Positions 21,776 to 34,110 are shown, counted from the stretch's first letter. The stretch is DNA of 55,933 bases from Nemertoderma westbladi (GCA_032718475.1 JAUCBJ010005808.1:1-55933), one strand, 5' to 3'. Program-made: numbers and translations. Notes: a model not told the origin generated them from the sequence alone.

Positions 21776-23578
21776 ATAATAATTGACTATGACGGTTTAA
21801 CGCTTATGTTCCCAGGTAAAATAAATTGTCAAAATTAGTAAGCAATTTAATGTGTACTTTGTATGAGAAACTGAAGCGAAAATACGTGTTCACAACCATC
21901 GAGGGGCCTGCTATGTATTTCAATAACCAATCAGGTACCCCGACTGAAGGTTGCGAATTAATTTTTCCTTTGATTCTCAATAGAGTTTTTAATTAATTTA
22001 ATTAACAATGTTTAAGTAAATTATATCATCGTATGAAAAAGATGGTCAATTTGTGTTTTGCAAACTATAACTAATACTATTATTAACTATTTTTTTTACT
22101 AAACTAATACTATTATTAACTATTTTTTTTGCTAAACTAATACTATTATTAACTATTTTTTTTACTAAACTAATACTAAATTTTAATATAGATGTAACAT
22201 AAATAGTAATTAATTATAATATCAATAAATAAATACAGTAAACGACTATCTCTTAGGTGGGGGGATATGGAGGGGGGTCTCTTCACTTAATCACAATTCA
22301 TCCATCTCCAGGGGAAAATTGTAGCCAAGAAAAGCTAATTTTCAGCAAAAATGATACATTAAACCTGGCCTAATGACTTTAGTTTATAATTTTGATTAGA
22401 ATAACGTGACATTGTAACCTGCTCCTTTCCCTTATTAATGAGACCTACGTCCATCCCCCGCCCCCTCATCCTATCTCAAACAATATGCTGGTTATGGATG
22501 TTCATTGTTCATTTAGTGTCTTTTTAATAGGATTTTGGTCACAAGTGAAATCTTGGGGGATTTTTTTGAGATGCATCATCAGTTTATATTAGTTAGTCAG
22601 CTTATCCGTTCTAGAAAGGCTTTGGGGTTAATGCCCCGATAAATGTTTGTAAGAATACCATCAGGGATTTACAATACTTTCACGGAATCTTTCTAATAAT
22701 TTGAACATTTTGTAATAAACGCTGTGAATGGAGCGGAGATGGTATGACCACAGTCAACGATCCTCTTGAAGTCAATATGTAACTTTAAAGGCTTTCGCTT
22801 TGGCTGTGTAATTGATTCTCAATTGATTTCTAAGAAAAGTTAAAACGTCGAGCCTTTTCGGCCGTTCGGTCAAAGATTACAAATAAAGTCTGGGGACTTA
22901 TTTCCAGTGCGGTCCACCTAGAACTATACTCCCCAGAGGAAACTCCAGTACTCATTTAGCTATTTAAGGATGCAAGGCAGAGCGCCCTGGCTAGACCGTT
23001 CCATGCATTAGTGCCGAAACGAAAAATTCCGTGATGTGAATACAAGATTTAACATATACGTCAGGGTGGCATTTTTTGGTGTAGGCCTAGAGTAGGCGAC
23101 CAGTACAGTTTATGGTAATTCGTTTTTGAATTTGACCAGGAAGTGACGAGAAAATATAGATTTTTCCAGAATTTTACCTCCAAAATGGCTTATAAAATGG
23201 CAAATTTTACAGTAATTGAGGATAATTTATCAAAAGTTACCACTCCACTAATCATCAATCAGCTTCACTAGCTACACCACCAGGATAGCGCTGATTAGGA
23301 TGTGCCCAGAATTTATAATTGGATCCATCCAGTTGATTCCTGATATGTAATTCAGTAATAATATCTAACAACTTATAATACCGAAGTTATAATAAACGAG
23401 TTATTATAACCAGATATAATATCTAATTGAGCTCCTGTTTTATCAGTTAAATTGACCGCACCCAAAAATAGGTTAAAGCTCGAATCGAAATAAGGAAATC
23501 TTTAAGAATAATAGGAGATAAAAAAATTACATCGAATACTTTTGTGCAGTAAATCTGTCAATAGTCTCATAAAGTTAA
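21776..23578. other. Non-coding, with three small repeats
   Basis: It contains three tandem 33-bp units (about 22067-22180, core ACTAATACTATTATTAACTA), a plus-oriented copy of the 170-bp interspersed repeat (about 22290-22445) and a copy of the SINE-like repeat (about 22865-23035). No gene seen. Confidence 0.55.
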
Positions 23579-25130
23579 CCCTATTAGTACCGGGCTATAA
23601 AATGTTGTACAAATACCGGGGGGGGGTCATATTGACCCCCCCCTCTAAAATCTACAAATATTTACGAAAACGTCTGATTTTTTGTTTGTACGTAGGTATC
23701 ACTTGTCTGGATCCGACCGAAAAAAAAAATTTTCGAAAAAATGTACTGGGGTGGTTATATTGCAGCACCAAAATTACAAGTAGTGCACAATTTTCACCAA
23801 ATTTGAAAGTTACATTTTCGGCTAATTATTTTTCAATACAGGTTTTCTGGGGTGCAAAATACATTGGAAAATATTAAAAAATGATATGATTACTATAAAT
23901 GACTGTTTAGTCCTCTCTGCGTAGGAAAAAAATGAAAAAAACAAGTAACCAGCACTTTTCAGTTAGAACACAAAATTTTTAATTCACTTATACGATGCTA
24001 TAAATTCACATTTTCAGGTTTTCGAGGGCGCTGATTCTAATGGAATACATTTCTAATGTGCCAGATCATTGCTACTTGTATTTTTCGGCGTAATTTGGCA
24101 AATTTTGGTGCTAGCACCAAATTTCGTACCCATCACCAAAAAGTACAAGTTTGCGATGTCCAGTGCTGTTTTTATTGATTCCATCGGATTCAGGACCCTC
24201 ATAAACCCGTATAACGCAAGAAAAAAGGTGATACTATCTACTTATCAACTTGCATATTTTCCAAAATTTGGTGCTGGCACAACAATTTTCACCCACCGGC
24301 GAAAAATACAAGTTTGAGAACTCTTACGAAATTTTTACTGATTCCATTGAATTCAGAACCATCACAAACCCGTATAACACAAGAAACAAGGTGACACAAT
24401 CAATTGATATATTTGATGGTTTTCAAAATTTGGTGCTAGCACCACATTTTGCACCCACATCCGAAAAATACAAGTTTGAGATGTCTAGTTCGATAATTAT
24501 ATTTTCCATTGAATTCAGAACAGCCATAAACCTCTAAAACGCAAGAAATAAATTGTCACAAGCAATTTTATCTATTGAATGGATTTTCAAAATTTCGTGC
24601 AAGCACCAAAATTTGCACACAGCACCGAAAAATACAAGTTTGATACGCTTGGTGCAACTCGTATATATTTCATCGAATCCAGAAACCCAAAAAACCCCAA
24701 TTGCGTAAAAAACAAGTTTCAAACGTTCAATTTACAAAATTGACTTATTTCAAAATTTGGTGCTGGCACCAAAATTTGGTACCCGCCGAAAAATACAAGT
24801 TTGAAATTTCTAAATCAATTGATATGAATTCCATCAAATTTCTAACACCAAAAAACCGGTGTAAATCAAAAATAGAGATGTTACAATTCATATTTAATGA
24901 AATGTAATTTTCAAAAAACGTCTCAAAAAAAGTGCCAAAAGTAGGGTTAAAAAATGGTGCTATAACTCGAAAAGTACCCAATATTTTTGAAAACGGTTTT
25001 CACTACTAGGAAGACAATAGATTTTTAGGAAAAGTCATAAAATTTCAGATTCCCAAATGCGTTTGTTTCAGAATTATAATAAAAAAACCATGGGAGGGGT
25101 CATATTGACCCCCCCCCGGGTTTAATAGGG
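23579..25130 (+). mobile_element. TTAA-flanked piggyBac-like element, copy 1
   Basis: The element starts CCCTATTAGTACCGGG and ends CCCGGGTTTAATAGGG, and is flanked by TTAA at 23575-23578 and 25131-25134. TTAA duplication and CCC-type ends are typical of piggyBac transposons. The inner ends also share a GGGGGTCATATTGACCCCC hairpin. The middle is about five tandem units of 155-165 bp, each with a near-palindrome TTTGGTGCTAGCACCAAA and a following aaatacaagtttga block (at 24107, 24261, 24420, 24586, 24751). ORFs inside are short and have no transposase features. Confidence 0.85.
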
Positions 25131-25134
25131 TTAA

Positions 25135-26314
25135 GGCAGTTTTCTCCTCCTTGGAATGCGTCCTGCTTTTGACGGAATTTTCAGCTTCGCGGTGACCCGA
25201 GAATTAGCTTTATCTATAAAAAGCGATTCACCGACCAAATAAGATCTAACCTACTAACATTGATAACAAACCACGCAGTTGGCCTAGCAATTACAGCTCT
25301 AACAATGCACCTAACATCACCACGTCAGCAATCTTACTGTCAACTTTTTGTAATAAGGAAGCCATCGCATGTCATGTGCTGTAAGGGAAAGGGGAACCTC
25401 GTTCCTATTTACCTCCCAGAATTCCCCTGATAGCAACCAGATTGTAAGGTCGAGGTCGCGTAGAGCCGGTAAACAAGTTTCGTTTAATACGCCGATTACA
25501 TTCAAACTGAGTTTCTAATAGGGCAAAGCTTCAAATATATATAAACTAAACAGTATAGGCTTCAGTTTTATTGGGGGACTTATTTTGAAGTGAGCTGAGA
25601 GAGTAGGGTGGCTGTGCTGATGTTGTCTCCCCCCTGGAAAGAGCAATCCAAGTAAAGTAACGAGTTGAGATAAATAGTTTACGGTTCTCTGCATAGGCCT
25701 ACAGTGCTGTAGGTCAGTAGGTCACGTCAGTATGCCTATTGGTTGTTTTGATTTGGGATGAGAAGAAGCGATAAGTGCTATAAGTTTGAATGGTAGAATA
25801 ATTTATAGCTGCAAACAGAGGCAGGCGTGGACTGGGCACTGCCAATGGGCGTAGTTTACTATGGGGAGCAAATATTTAATGAAAGAAATAATGCGTTTTT
25901 GCACTCAAACTTGTAATTTGACATTCAAGTAGGCAAAAAGTCTGTTAATTTACTTTAAATTAATTAATCGTACAATATTATTTTATGGTCTCATTCAAAC
26001 ATTTTTACTGTATGTATGTCATATATCATGTCATATTATCATGTCATCGTCATCATGTCTCGTCATTAAAGTATATCATAAAAAAAAATTGTTGAATTGA
26101 TATTTAATCTATGATGGTAAGATTGTAAAATTTTGATCTAGAAATATTATATTTTATTGTTATTTCGCTGATCTAAATATGCTTTCTAGCTTTGACAAAA
26201 CTTTAAATAATGTGCATTTTTCTCAAAACACCACTTTTCACCAGGTGTCCTCTCTACTGCTACCGCCACATATTTATCTGTTATAGTTTATAGATTTTAG
26301 GTTCAATGTAAGCT
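25135..26314. other. Non-coding stretch
   Basis: AT-rich with TCATCATGTC-type simple sequence near 26035-26060. A 62-codon minus-strand ORF (25505-25317) shows no recognisable motif. No gene called. Confidence 0.5.
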
Positions 26315-28271
26315 CTACTAGAATCGGCATGCTGCATTGCAGCTGCATTTTTAAGAATGCTGTGCCGGCTTGTCGACAAAATTGCGCCGCCACAACTCCC
26401 TATCACCCATGACATTTGCTAGATCATCAGCAAGACCGCCATCTTCAAGGCCAGTGTCCTTTAAGATGCGTCTCAAGAAAGTCATGGGCTGTCCACCATG
26501 CTTATTCACTCCATGAGGCTGCCAAAGTATAAGATTATGCACTGGCTGGTCCTCACGGCGAAAGCAATGTCCTGCAAAGCAGAGACGATTTTGTTCTAGT
26601 GTCAAGCTTGGGGGAACCAATGAGACACCTCCAATGTTATATAGTGTCTGGTTGGAGATGTGTGCATTGTACTTGACACAATGAACCCGGCGTAGCATTC
26701 TTGTGAATGTGCCATCCAGAGATTTGGTGTCCTCAGCAGTTAGAGCCCAGCATGGACTCCCATAGAGGAGTACTGGAACTACTGCTGCTCTAAATAATCG
26801 GACCTTAAGTTTCCGATTAATTCTCGGTGACTTCCAAATCCTGGAAAGCGTATTCAAGGCTGCCCATGCCTTTCCCTTACGTATTCGAAGGTCCTCATCT
26901 GACTTCCGGATCTATGATCCCAGGTAACAGAAGTCGTCCACATGCTCAAGCATACCGTCCTTTGAGCTTATGCTCATCCGATCAGAGACTTGCTGAGGAC
27001 TTTCAAAGTTAACTGTCAAGATTTTGGTCTTTCTGGAGTTAATAAAAAGACCAACACTAGAAGCAGCATGTTCTAATGAGCTGAGGAGCCGTTGGGATCC
27101 CTCTAGTGATTCTGAGAGTACTCCTAAGTCGTCAGCAAAGTCTAGATCCGTTAGGTACTTGGCAGGATTTCCTCGACTTCTGGAGCCAGTAGGTGGAGTT
27201 ATCATCACCCCATCATCATTATGATGATCTAAGGATGATCTAGTGGAACTCTTGTTGTTCGGTACATGTCTACTATGATGGGATAGATGAGCTTTAAGCA
27301 CTCAGGTATTTTAAAGACCTCAGGGGGAACACCATCTACTCCACTGGCACGATTGGTCTTAATGCTCTTTGCAGCAGCATGCACTTCTGCAAAGGAGATA
27401 TCGCCAATGGGAATATCTGGGAGTACAGACTCAGACACTTTTACTTCTATCAAGGTATCAGGCAATACCCTGTCATTATTGAGGAGCTTTTCAAAGTGGG
27501 CCTTCCAACCATTGAGGCGATCGGCTTGTGATTCAGCTTTAACCTTGGTGGTTAGTTGGCTTTTCCGCCGAGTAAGCAAGTTGATCGATTTCCATGCCTG
27601 GGATGATTGCCTGCTGTCGTCAGCATCATTGATGGCATCAACCTGTTGGTTGGCAGTGATCTGCCTCCACAGAGGCGAGAACCTCATACCTGTTGCTCAG
27701 CTGTAGTGTGAAGCTGGATCTCACACTTGGCTGTTGCAACAGAGAGGACCAGTCATGCCGCGGCAAGGCAGATTTCGTTGTTCTGCTAGCACGCAGTCTA
27801 AGTCTTACCTTGGCCACAATAAGGCGGTTATCACTGGAGAAGGGTCGAAGTGTAAATGCATTGCAGTCTTGTATAGAGCTCCTGTATTTCCTACGAAACA
27901 GAATTTGGTCTATCTGGGACTTGTGACCACTGGGTCCACTATGAGTCCATAGCTTTCCAGATCGCTTCTTGAACTGAGTTCCATCCGAAAACAATTCATT
28001 TACAGAGATAATATCCTGAAGATGGACAGAATTTCGGTTAACACTATTGCTATAGACCCACGGCGATGTAGGTGATTGATGCAGACTTGCATTAAAGTCT
28101 CCCAGGAATGTTAAGAATGCATGCTGATCCACACCATCAGTAGCTGCTTGTAGATTGTGGTAGAAATTGTCCACCTCCTCTACAGGGGCAACACTAGTTG
28201 GAGAGTAGCACACAATCAGAACCACCTTAGGAAACTTCTTAGCCAGTCTTCCAGAACATGAGAAGTGGCAA
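26315..28271 (-). mobile_element. LINE family 1, longest copy, internally deleted
   Basis: From 28225 downward the minus strand encodes the endonuclease C-terminus (VCYSPTSVAP, GDFNASLH, SDNRLIVAKV), the RT N-terminal region (LNGWKAHFEKLLNNDR, ASGVDGVPPEVFKIPECLKL), then after a deletion motif C (TDLDFADDLGVLSESLE) and the tail (VPVLLYGSPCWALTAEDTKS to GDRELWRR). RT motifs A and B are missing between about 27235 and 27225. SDNR replaces SDHR. The 3' tail has only one CTACTAG. 5' similarity to the copy at 13.6 kb ends at 28271. Confidence 0.9.
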
Positions 28272-28875
28272 CGGATGATGCGGTTGGAGATTTGGTCTAT
28301 TAATTATAGGTCTATTAATTAATTATATAATTATATATCTGTATATTAACTATCAATATTTGGTCTATTGGTCTATGTAAGTTCTACTGCGGTATTGTAT
28401 TGTAAAGTCTACAAGTACAGCCCTAACCAGTAGGCTTACAGTAGTTATATTGGAACTGGCACATTGACATGACTGACTTACTACGGTTGTTTTCTTTGTA
28501 TGAAAAACGGTACAAAACAATAAGTATTGATTTAGTGAAATCTGTACATCTGGTAATGGTAATTTAGAAGTTTACGATTTAAATTAACAATAATTGATTA
28601 TATTACTAGTAATATTCCCAGAGTTATAAACTAATTAATTGGCGAATCTAATTAATTATAATTCAATCGATAATATAAATTATCTGCCGAAAATCCTGAT
28701 ATTTATTGATAAATGACGAATTAGGCCGAAATTATATTGTTTGATGAAAAAAAAAGCACTTTATGAAATTGAGATAGGCCCTATGTATATAAGGAGAGTT
28801 AATTTTATAGAATTTTATAGTATTTTATTTTAATTATATTATTAATTAATTTTCGCCATACTTATGTAATAATAC
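28272..28875. other. AT-rich non-coding stretch
   Basis: No gene or repeat family recognised. Confidence 0.55.
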
Positions 28876-30471
28876 AAACCTATTTAAAGTATAAGGGGTG
28901 GGGTGTGGTGCAAGGAGACTGATACCTTCATCAGCCACCTCGCTGAGACCCTTGTGGCTCGGCGGCAGGGGATGCGGGATCGTGGCCTTGCCTGCGTTCT
29001 CGGGGGAGTTCGGAGGCGGCTTCAGTTCGCGCTCCTCCGCTCCAACTCCCTCTGTTTGCGTGGTGGCCGGCGTCCCTGGAGGGCGCTGGGCTTTGGGGAT
29101 GGTGCGGGTCTGCGGGGGAATGACCTCGCAGACCATTATTAATTCACGGTGCACCACTTTTAATTGTATGTTAAATTTTATTGTCTTAATTGTTTTGTTC
29201 TGATTGGTGGTGGGATGCTGGTGCAGTTTTATATTTAATTTTGGTTTTATGGATTTGGATATTATACTTTATCGCATTATTAAAAAAAAAAAATTTAAAG
29301 TATAAAGGCGGGGTAGCCCATGAGATATGACCCATCACCTGGTTTTTTTATTATAATTTAGAAACAAATGCAGTTGGGAATAAGAAATTTTATGAATTTT
29401 CCTAAAAATCTATTGTCTCCCAATTAATGAAAACCGTTTTCTAAAATATTCGGTAGTTTTCGAGTTATAGCACCATTTTTTAACCCTACTTTTGGCCCTT
29501 TTTTTGAGACGTTTTTTGAAAATTGCATTTCATTAAATATGAATTGTAACATCTATATTTTTGATTTACACCTTTACAACCGATTCATTACCTTACACCG
29601 ATTAAACTTGTTTTTTTCGGCGGGTGCCAAATTTTGGTGCCTGCACCAAATTTTGAAATATGTCAATTTTGTAAATTGATTGTTTGAAACTTGTTTTTTG
29701 CGCAATATGGATTATTTGGGGTTCTGGTTTCGATGAAATGTATACGAGTTGCACCACGCGTATCAAACTTGTATTTGCGGTGCTGTATGCAGAATGTGGT
29801 GCATGCACGAAATTTTAAAAATCTATTCAATAGTTAAATTGCTTGTGACAACTTATTTCCCGCGTTTTAGAAGTTTATGGCTGTTATGAATTCAATGGAA
29901 TATATAATTATCGAACTAGACATCTCAAACTTGTATTTTTCGGAAGTGGGTTCAAAATGTGGTGCTAGCCCCAAATTTTGAAAACCATCAAATATATCAA
30001 TTGATTGTGTCACCTTGTTTCTTGCGTTATACGGGTTTGTGAGGGTTCTGAATTCAATGGAATCAGTAAAAATTTAATAAGAGTTTTCAAACTTGTATTT
30101 TTCGCCGGTGGGTGAAAATTGTTGTGTCAGCACCAAATTTTTGAAAATAAGCAACTTGATCAGTAGATAGTATCATCTTGTTTCTTGCGTTATACGGGTT
30201 TATGAGGGTCCTGAATTCGATGGAATTAATAAAAACAGCACTAGAGATCGCAAACTTGTACTTTTTGGTGATGGGTACGAAATTTTAAATATTTTCCGCC
30301 CCGTGAATTGTGTAAAAATGAATTTTGTGAAATGTATTTTGCGCCCCAGAAAACCTGTATTGAAAAATAATTAGCCGAAAAATGTAACTTTCAAATTTTG
30401 TGAAAATTGTGCACTACTTGTAATTTTGGTGCTGCATTTGTACAACATTTTATAGCCCGGTACTAATAGGG
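28876..30471 (-). mobile_element. piggyBac-like element, copy 2, inverted
   Basis: This is the reverse complement of the element at 23579-25130, with the same tandem units and ends. The right end AATAGGG is followed by TTAA (30472-30475). The left end is decayed (acctatttaaagtataa) and was split by a retroelement fragment at 28905-29293. The interior unit palindromes are partly mutated. The two copies lie about 4 kb apart in opposite orientation. Confidence 0.8.
28905..29293 (+). mobile_element. Retroelement RT tail with poly-A
   Basis: The plus-strand frame 28903-29142 encodes the same C-terminal RT tail as 17282-16812 (RDRGLACVLGGVRRRLQFAL, LRSNSLCLRGGRRPWRALGF). A 3' UTR follows and ends in A(12) at 29282-29293. 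TTTAAAGTATAA at 28883-28894 is repeated at 29294-29305, and the similarity extends over 22 bp, so this is a 5'-truncated, target-primed insertion into piggyBac-like copy 2. Confidence 0.8.
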
Positions 30472-30475
30472 TTAA

Positions 30476-32677
30476 CGCAGTGTACACTGAACAGGTAATA
30501 TTACTTAATTATCAACCAGTTAACTACAGTATAACGTAATAGGGATTAATCAATTAATTAATATACTACTCAATGGTTATTAATGAAGTACTCTCTAGAA
30601 TTCAACCGAAAACTTGTTATTATTACGTTACACGTAGGCCATATGCCATCTTTGATCATAATATTCAACCACGGTACGATATACGGTTGTGCGAAAAATG
30701 ACGCTGCATAATAATAAGTGGTATCCTTTAACGCTACTGATTTAGGTAACTACAGTATATTGTATTGGCGTTGATCTCAAGGTTGTTTCGTATGATAACC
30801 ATGTCCCTAACCAATACAGTTGAACCAGTCAGTATGTACTGTACATGTACAAGGGTTATTAGGTGTAGGTGGGGGAAGAGGGCGGATTTATATATTAGAT
30901 GCATTGATGCCAAATTTACATTGTTGCCACTTTGTAAGTTATGTTATTCAGAATGCAAATAAATTACATCGCATTTCGTAAATTTTAATTTAGTCAGTCA
31001 AAAAGTTTATGTTATTTTATGTTATAAAAATTTAATTTATATATTAATAAATTGTATATTATCGCTTGATTATTAGGGAAATGAGATTTAAATATAATTA
31101 TTTATAGTTTCTAATGGGACATATTAATTAAATAACCCTGACAATTTAATTGTCATTCACCTTAATATTGATGCAAATGCAACCTGGTGTTGGACGAATT
31201 AATAATATCTCACTTCAGTGAATTAGCAAGATTGATGACTTCCAACCCTATCATATTATTGTCTTGAGTAATATAAACAGAAAAGTAAGCTCAGTTTTTG
31301 TTTAGCTGTCAACTCTGTTATAAGGAACTATCTTCAGCCCACCCAGACACCCAGCATTGATGTGAACTTGGCATAATTAATGCTAAGGTAGTAAAGAAAA
31401 TGATTGGATAGTGGGAGTATTCAACCATGGGAGTTTTAAGGCGCCTGCCTTACATGTAACTGTCAATAGAGAGAGGAGAGAGAGAGAGGACCATTGTCCT
31501 GTGGTTTATTCAGGTTAAGTGATATGTTAATCTAACCAAAACAATAAACGAAAGTGATTAGATAATCAGGTATAATAAACCTATTTGCGCCGATTTCTCT
31601 TGGTAAGAATTGAAATTTGAATGTGTCAAGAGAACACCCGCACCATCTACCACTAACCCCACCTGGAATTTAAATAAACATACCAGACACCATGAGACAG
31701 ATACACCAAATATTTACCAAGTCCAAAATTCCTTAAAACAATTACATTAGATCTCTTTATCAATGTTGTGTTGGGTTGTGAGATGTACCACCTCTATATT
31801 TGTCTATAAAGTTATTTGCCTGCGTAATTAATTCCATTAACAATATCAACCGAGTTGGAATGGGTTTTATTGAAACACAGAGAGATAGTCGATATTATGG
31901 CGAACTTTGTAACAACTCTGTTGACATAGAGCAAATAAAAATTATAAATTTAACAATAAAACGGAGACGAAATTTAGCAATAATATCACGTAGGCTGAAC
32001 TAAAACACAAACTAATAAAATTATGTACAGTAGTGTCCCACTTCCCAGACAAAGTTAATTTATGATAAAAGTAAATAGTAGGAGTGTAAAATAAATTAGG
32101 ACTATAAATTACTTGTCAAAAAACAGATTAACTTAAGGTACACCCTCCTTAAAAGATTTTGTATTTTATTTAACATGTAAAATAATTAATTCTGACATTT
32201 TGTACATCATAATAAACTTTTAATTTACTTTTTATAAAGAATATACTTCATTTTTAGTTAATGTCATTCTGTATTCCTGTATTTGTAACAATTTTGTTTT
32301 CTATTTACAACTCTGTAACCCATTATTGTTTTAACGTTTTTAGCTATCGTGCTGTGTCTTTCAATTCAACTGCTTGGATGCCATTCTTCAAATAGGAAGT
32401 TTAATTTTTAATGGGTTCTGATATTACGCCGCCAGTATTATTCTGTTAGTAGCTGCCATATTATTTGCCTTTAAGAAATAACAAACACGAAACGTGTGAA
32501 GGACTTTCAACATTAATATTATTGTTAGAGGCGGCTTATAACGCCACGCCCTGTAACAAGAGAAACGTAACCATAACAACAACCAATGGGTTATCGTTAT
32601 TCATGCCCTTCCCATCTAATAAACTAAAATAAAAACGCCCCAAAAAACTTCGCTTTTAAAGCGTTACTCATTGAAAG
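30476..32677. other. Intergenic region upstream of GIPC
   Basis: It contains a SINE-like body at about 31290-31480 (similar to 2500-2610), a partial 170-bp repeat (31505-31575) and an AT-rich stretch. The last 150 bp before GIPC are less AT-rich and include a CCAAT-box-like CAACCAATGGG near 32578. No TATA box is obvious. Small ORFs at 30765-30962 and 31800-32003 look like chance. Confidence 0.5.
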
Positions 32678-33643
32678 ATGCCGTTATTCCAGCGGAATAA
32701 AGTCAGAAATCGCTACAGGAATAATTCCAGCGACGATTCGTGTTCAGATTCAGAAAAACCTTTTTTAAACTCAGAAGATCGCGAAATGGACGCGGCAGGG
32801 GGGCCGACAGCAAGGAGTGGTCTTACGTTTCTATGCCAACTAGCTCACGGGTCAATGACCGGTAGAGTGGAAGGGTTTTCTTCAATTAAAGAGTTATACA
32901 CCGGGATAGCGCGGGCGTTCGATATTAATTCCGACGATGTGCTTTATTGCACGTTGAACACCCATAAAGTCGACATGTCGAAACTTTTAGGTGGTCAAAT
33001 TGGATTCGATGATTTTATTTTCGCGCACACGAGAGGGAAACGTAAAGAATTAGTTCTACTGAAGGACGAGGAGTCTTTAGGGTTGACTATAACCGATAAC
33101 GGTAATGGATTGGCTTTTATTAAAAGAATTCGTGAAAATTCTAGAATTGATAAAGAAGGTAAAGTTAATGTTGGCGATCATATTGAGTGTATTAACGAGA
33201 GGAACTTTGTAGGCGCGAGGCATTTTGAAGTCGCCAGAATGTTGAAATCCTTACCGGTTGGAGAGGCTTTCACAGCAGTCCTAGTCGAGCCGCAGCGGGC
33301 TTTTACGGAGATCGCGCCCCGCGGCGAGCGACCAGATAAACCGCTAACGGAGAACTCTAAAGGGACTCTGAGACTCCGAGCGGATGGGTCGGCCACCGTG
33401 GAGGAGTTGCCTAGCGACGTGATGAGTCGGTGTATCGAGAAGATCGACGACCTCCTAGAGGCGTTCGTTGGAATCCGCGATCTCGATCTCTCCCAGTCTA
33501 TCCTCGATATCGGAGTGAGTAAGGCCGACCCGGACGGGTTCGCCAGCGAGATGGACCAGTCCCTGTCGGTGTTTTATTTCCCCGACGAGTTTATTTTCGC
33601 TGTGTGGGCGTTGATAATGGACGCCAAGGCCGGCAAGTTGTAG
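32678..33643 (+). CDS. GIPC: GIPC-family PDZ adaptor protein
   Basis: The complete 321-residue ORF begins at ATG after TTGAAAG. GIPC proteins are cytoplasmic adaptors that link receptor tails ending in PDZ ligands to myosin VI on endosomes. Domains in order are an acidic-Ser N-terminus (1-45), the GH1 dimerisation domain (about 46-118; CTLNTHKVDMSKLLGGQIG), the PDZ domain (about 122-205; carboxylate loop SLGLTITDNG, then FIKRI and VGDHIECIN) and GH2, the myosin VI-binding part (about 235-321; CIEKIDDLLEAFVGIRDLDL ending FPDEFIFAVWALIMDAKAGK). The length fits the family (human GIPC1 has 333 residues). No intron interrupts it, unlike vertebrate genes. GC content is much higher than the flanks, as expected for a constrained ORF. 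It could be a retrocopy or a lineage with intron loss; the frame is intact. Confidence 0.95.
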   Translation: MPLFQRNKVRNRYRNNSSDDSCSDSEKPFLNSEDREMDAAGGPTARSGLTFLCQLAHGSMTGRVEGFSSIKELYTGIARAFDINSDDVLYCTLNTHKVDMSKLLGGQIGFDDFIFAHTRGKRKELVLLKDEESLGLTITDNGNGLAFIKRIRENSRIDKEGKVNVGDHIECINERNFVGARHFEVARMLKSLPVGEAFTAVLVEPQRAFTEIAPRGERPDKPLTENSKGTLRLRADGSATVEELPSDVMSRCIEKIDDLLEAFVGIRDLDLSQSILDIGVSKADPDGFASEMDQSLSVFYFPDEFIFAVWALIMDAKAGKL

Positions 33644-33654
33644 AGAATCCGCTG

Positions 33655-34110
33655 TTATCGAGGTAGTCATGGTTACACATAATGTGTTGCTGGGTAATTT
33701 ATATATGTTGTCAAGCAATATATATAGGTTGCTACGTTTGACACATTATTCATTCTAGGCCATGTATATCGGTTGCTACACAATCTTTATCGGTTGCTAG
33801 GTGACACACAGTTGTTGTTGCTGAAGGCAATCTATATTTGTTGCTATTAAAGCAACATATAATGGTTTCTAGATAACCTATGTACTCGATATCGGTTGCT
33901 AGGCGATCTATATCGGTTGCTAGATTATGGTGTGGTTGCTAGGCAACCTGTATTGGTTTTTGGCATAGAAACAGCGGTTGATTTCTACAAGTAATCATCT
34001 TGTTATTCTAATAGTCGTTGTTGCTATGCAATCCCATCGGTTACTACGGACCGCTATATATAGGTTACTAGGGACTCCTATAGGTTGCTATACAGACTTA
34101 TTGAACTACT
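33655..34110 (+). repeat. GTTGCTA (X-box-like) array after GIPC
   Basis: About 14 degenerate units of 20-40 bp contain GGTTGCTA, GTTGCTGG or GGTTACTA, starting 12 bp after the GIPC stop. One is the full inverted repeat GGTTGCTAGGCAACC (33931-33946), which fits the RFX X-box consensus. Others are half-sites or weaker palindromes (GTTGCTATGCAATC, GTTGCTAGGTGACAC). It likely lies in the GIPC 3' UTR, because the next clear AATAAA is at 34534-34539. Confidence 0.6.

Noticed and set aside
23542-24907. ORFs inside the TTAA element
   Set aside because: They follow the tandem units and differ between the two element copies; no transposase motif.
33178-33718. Minus-strand ORFs over GIPC
   Set aside because: Antisense to a clearly conserved coding frame.
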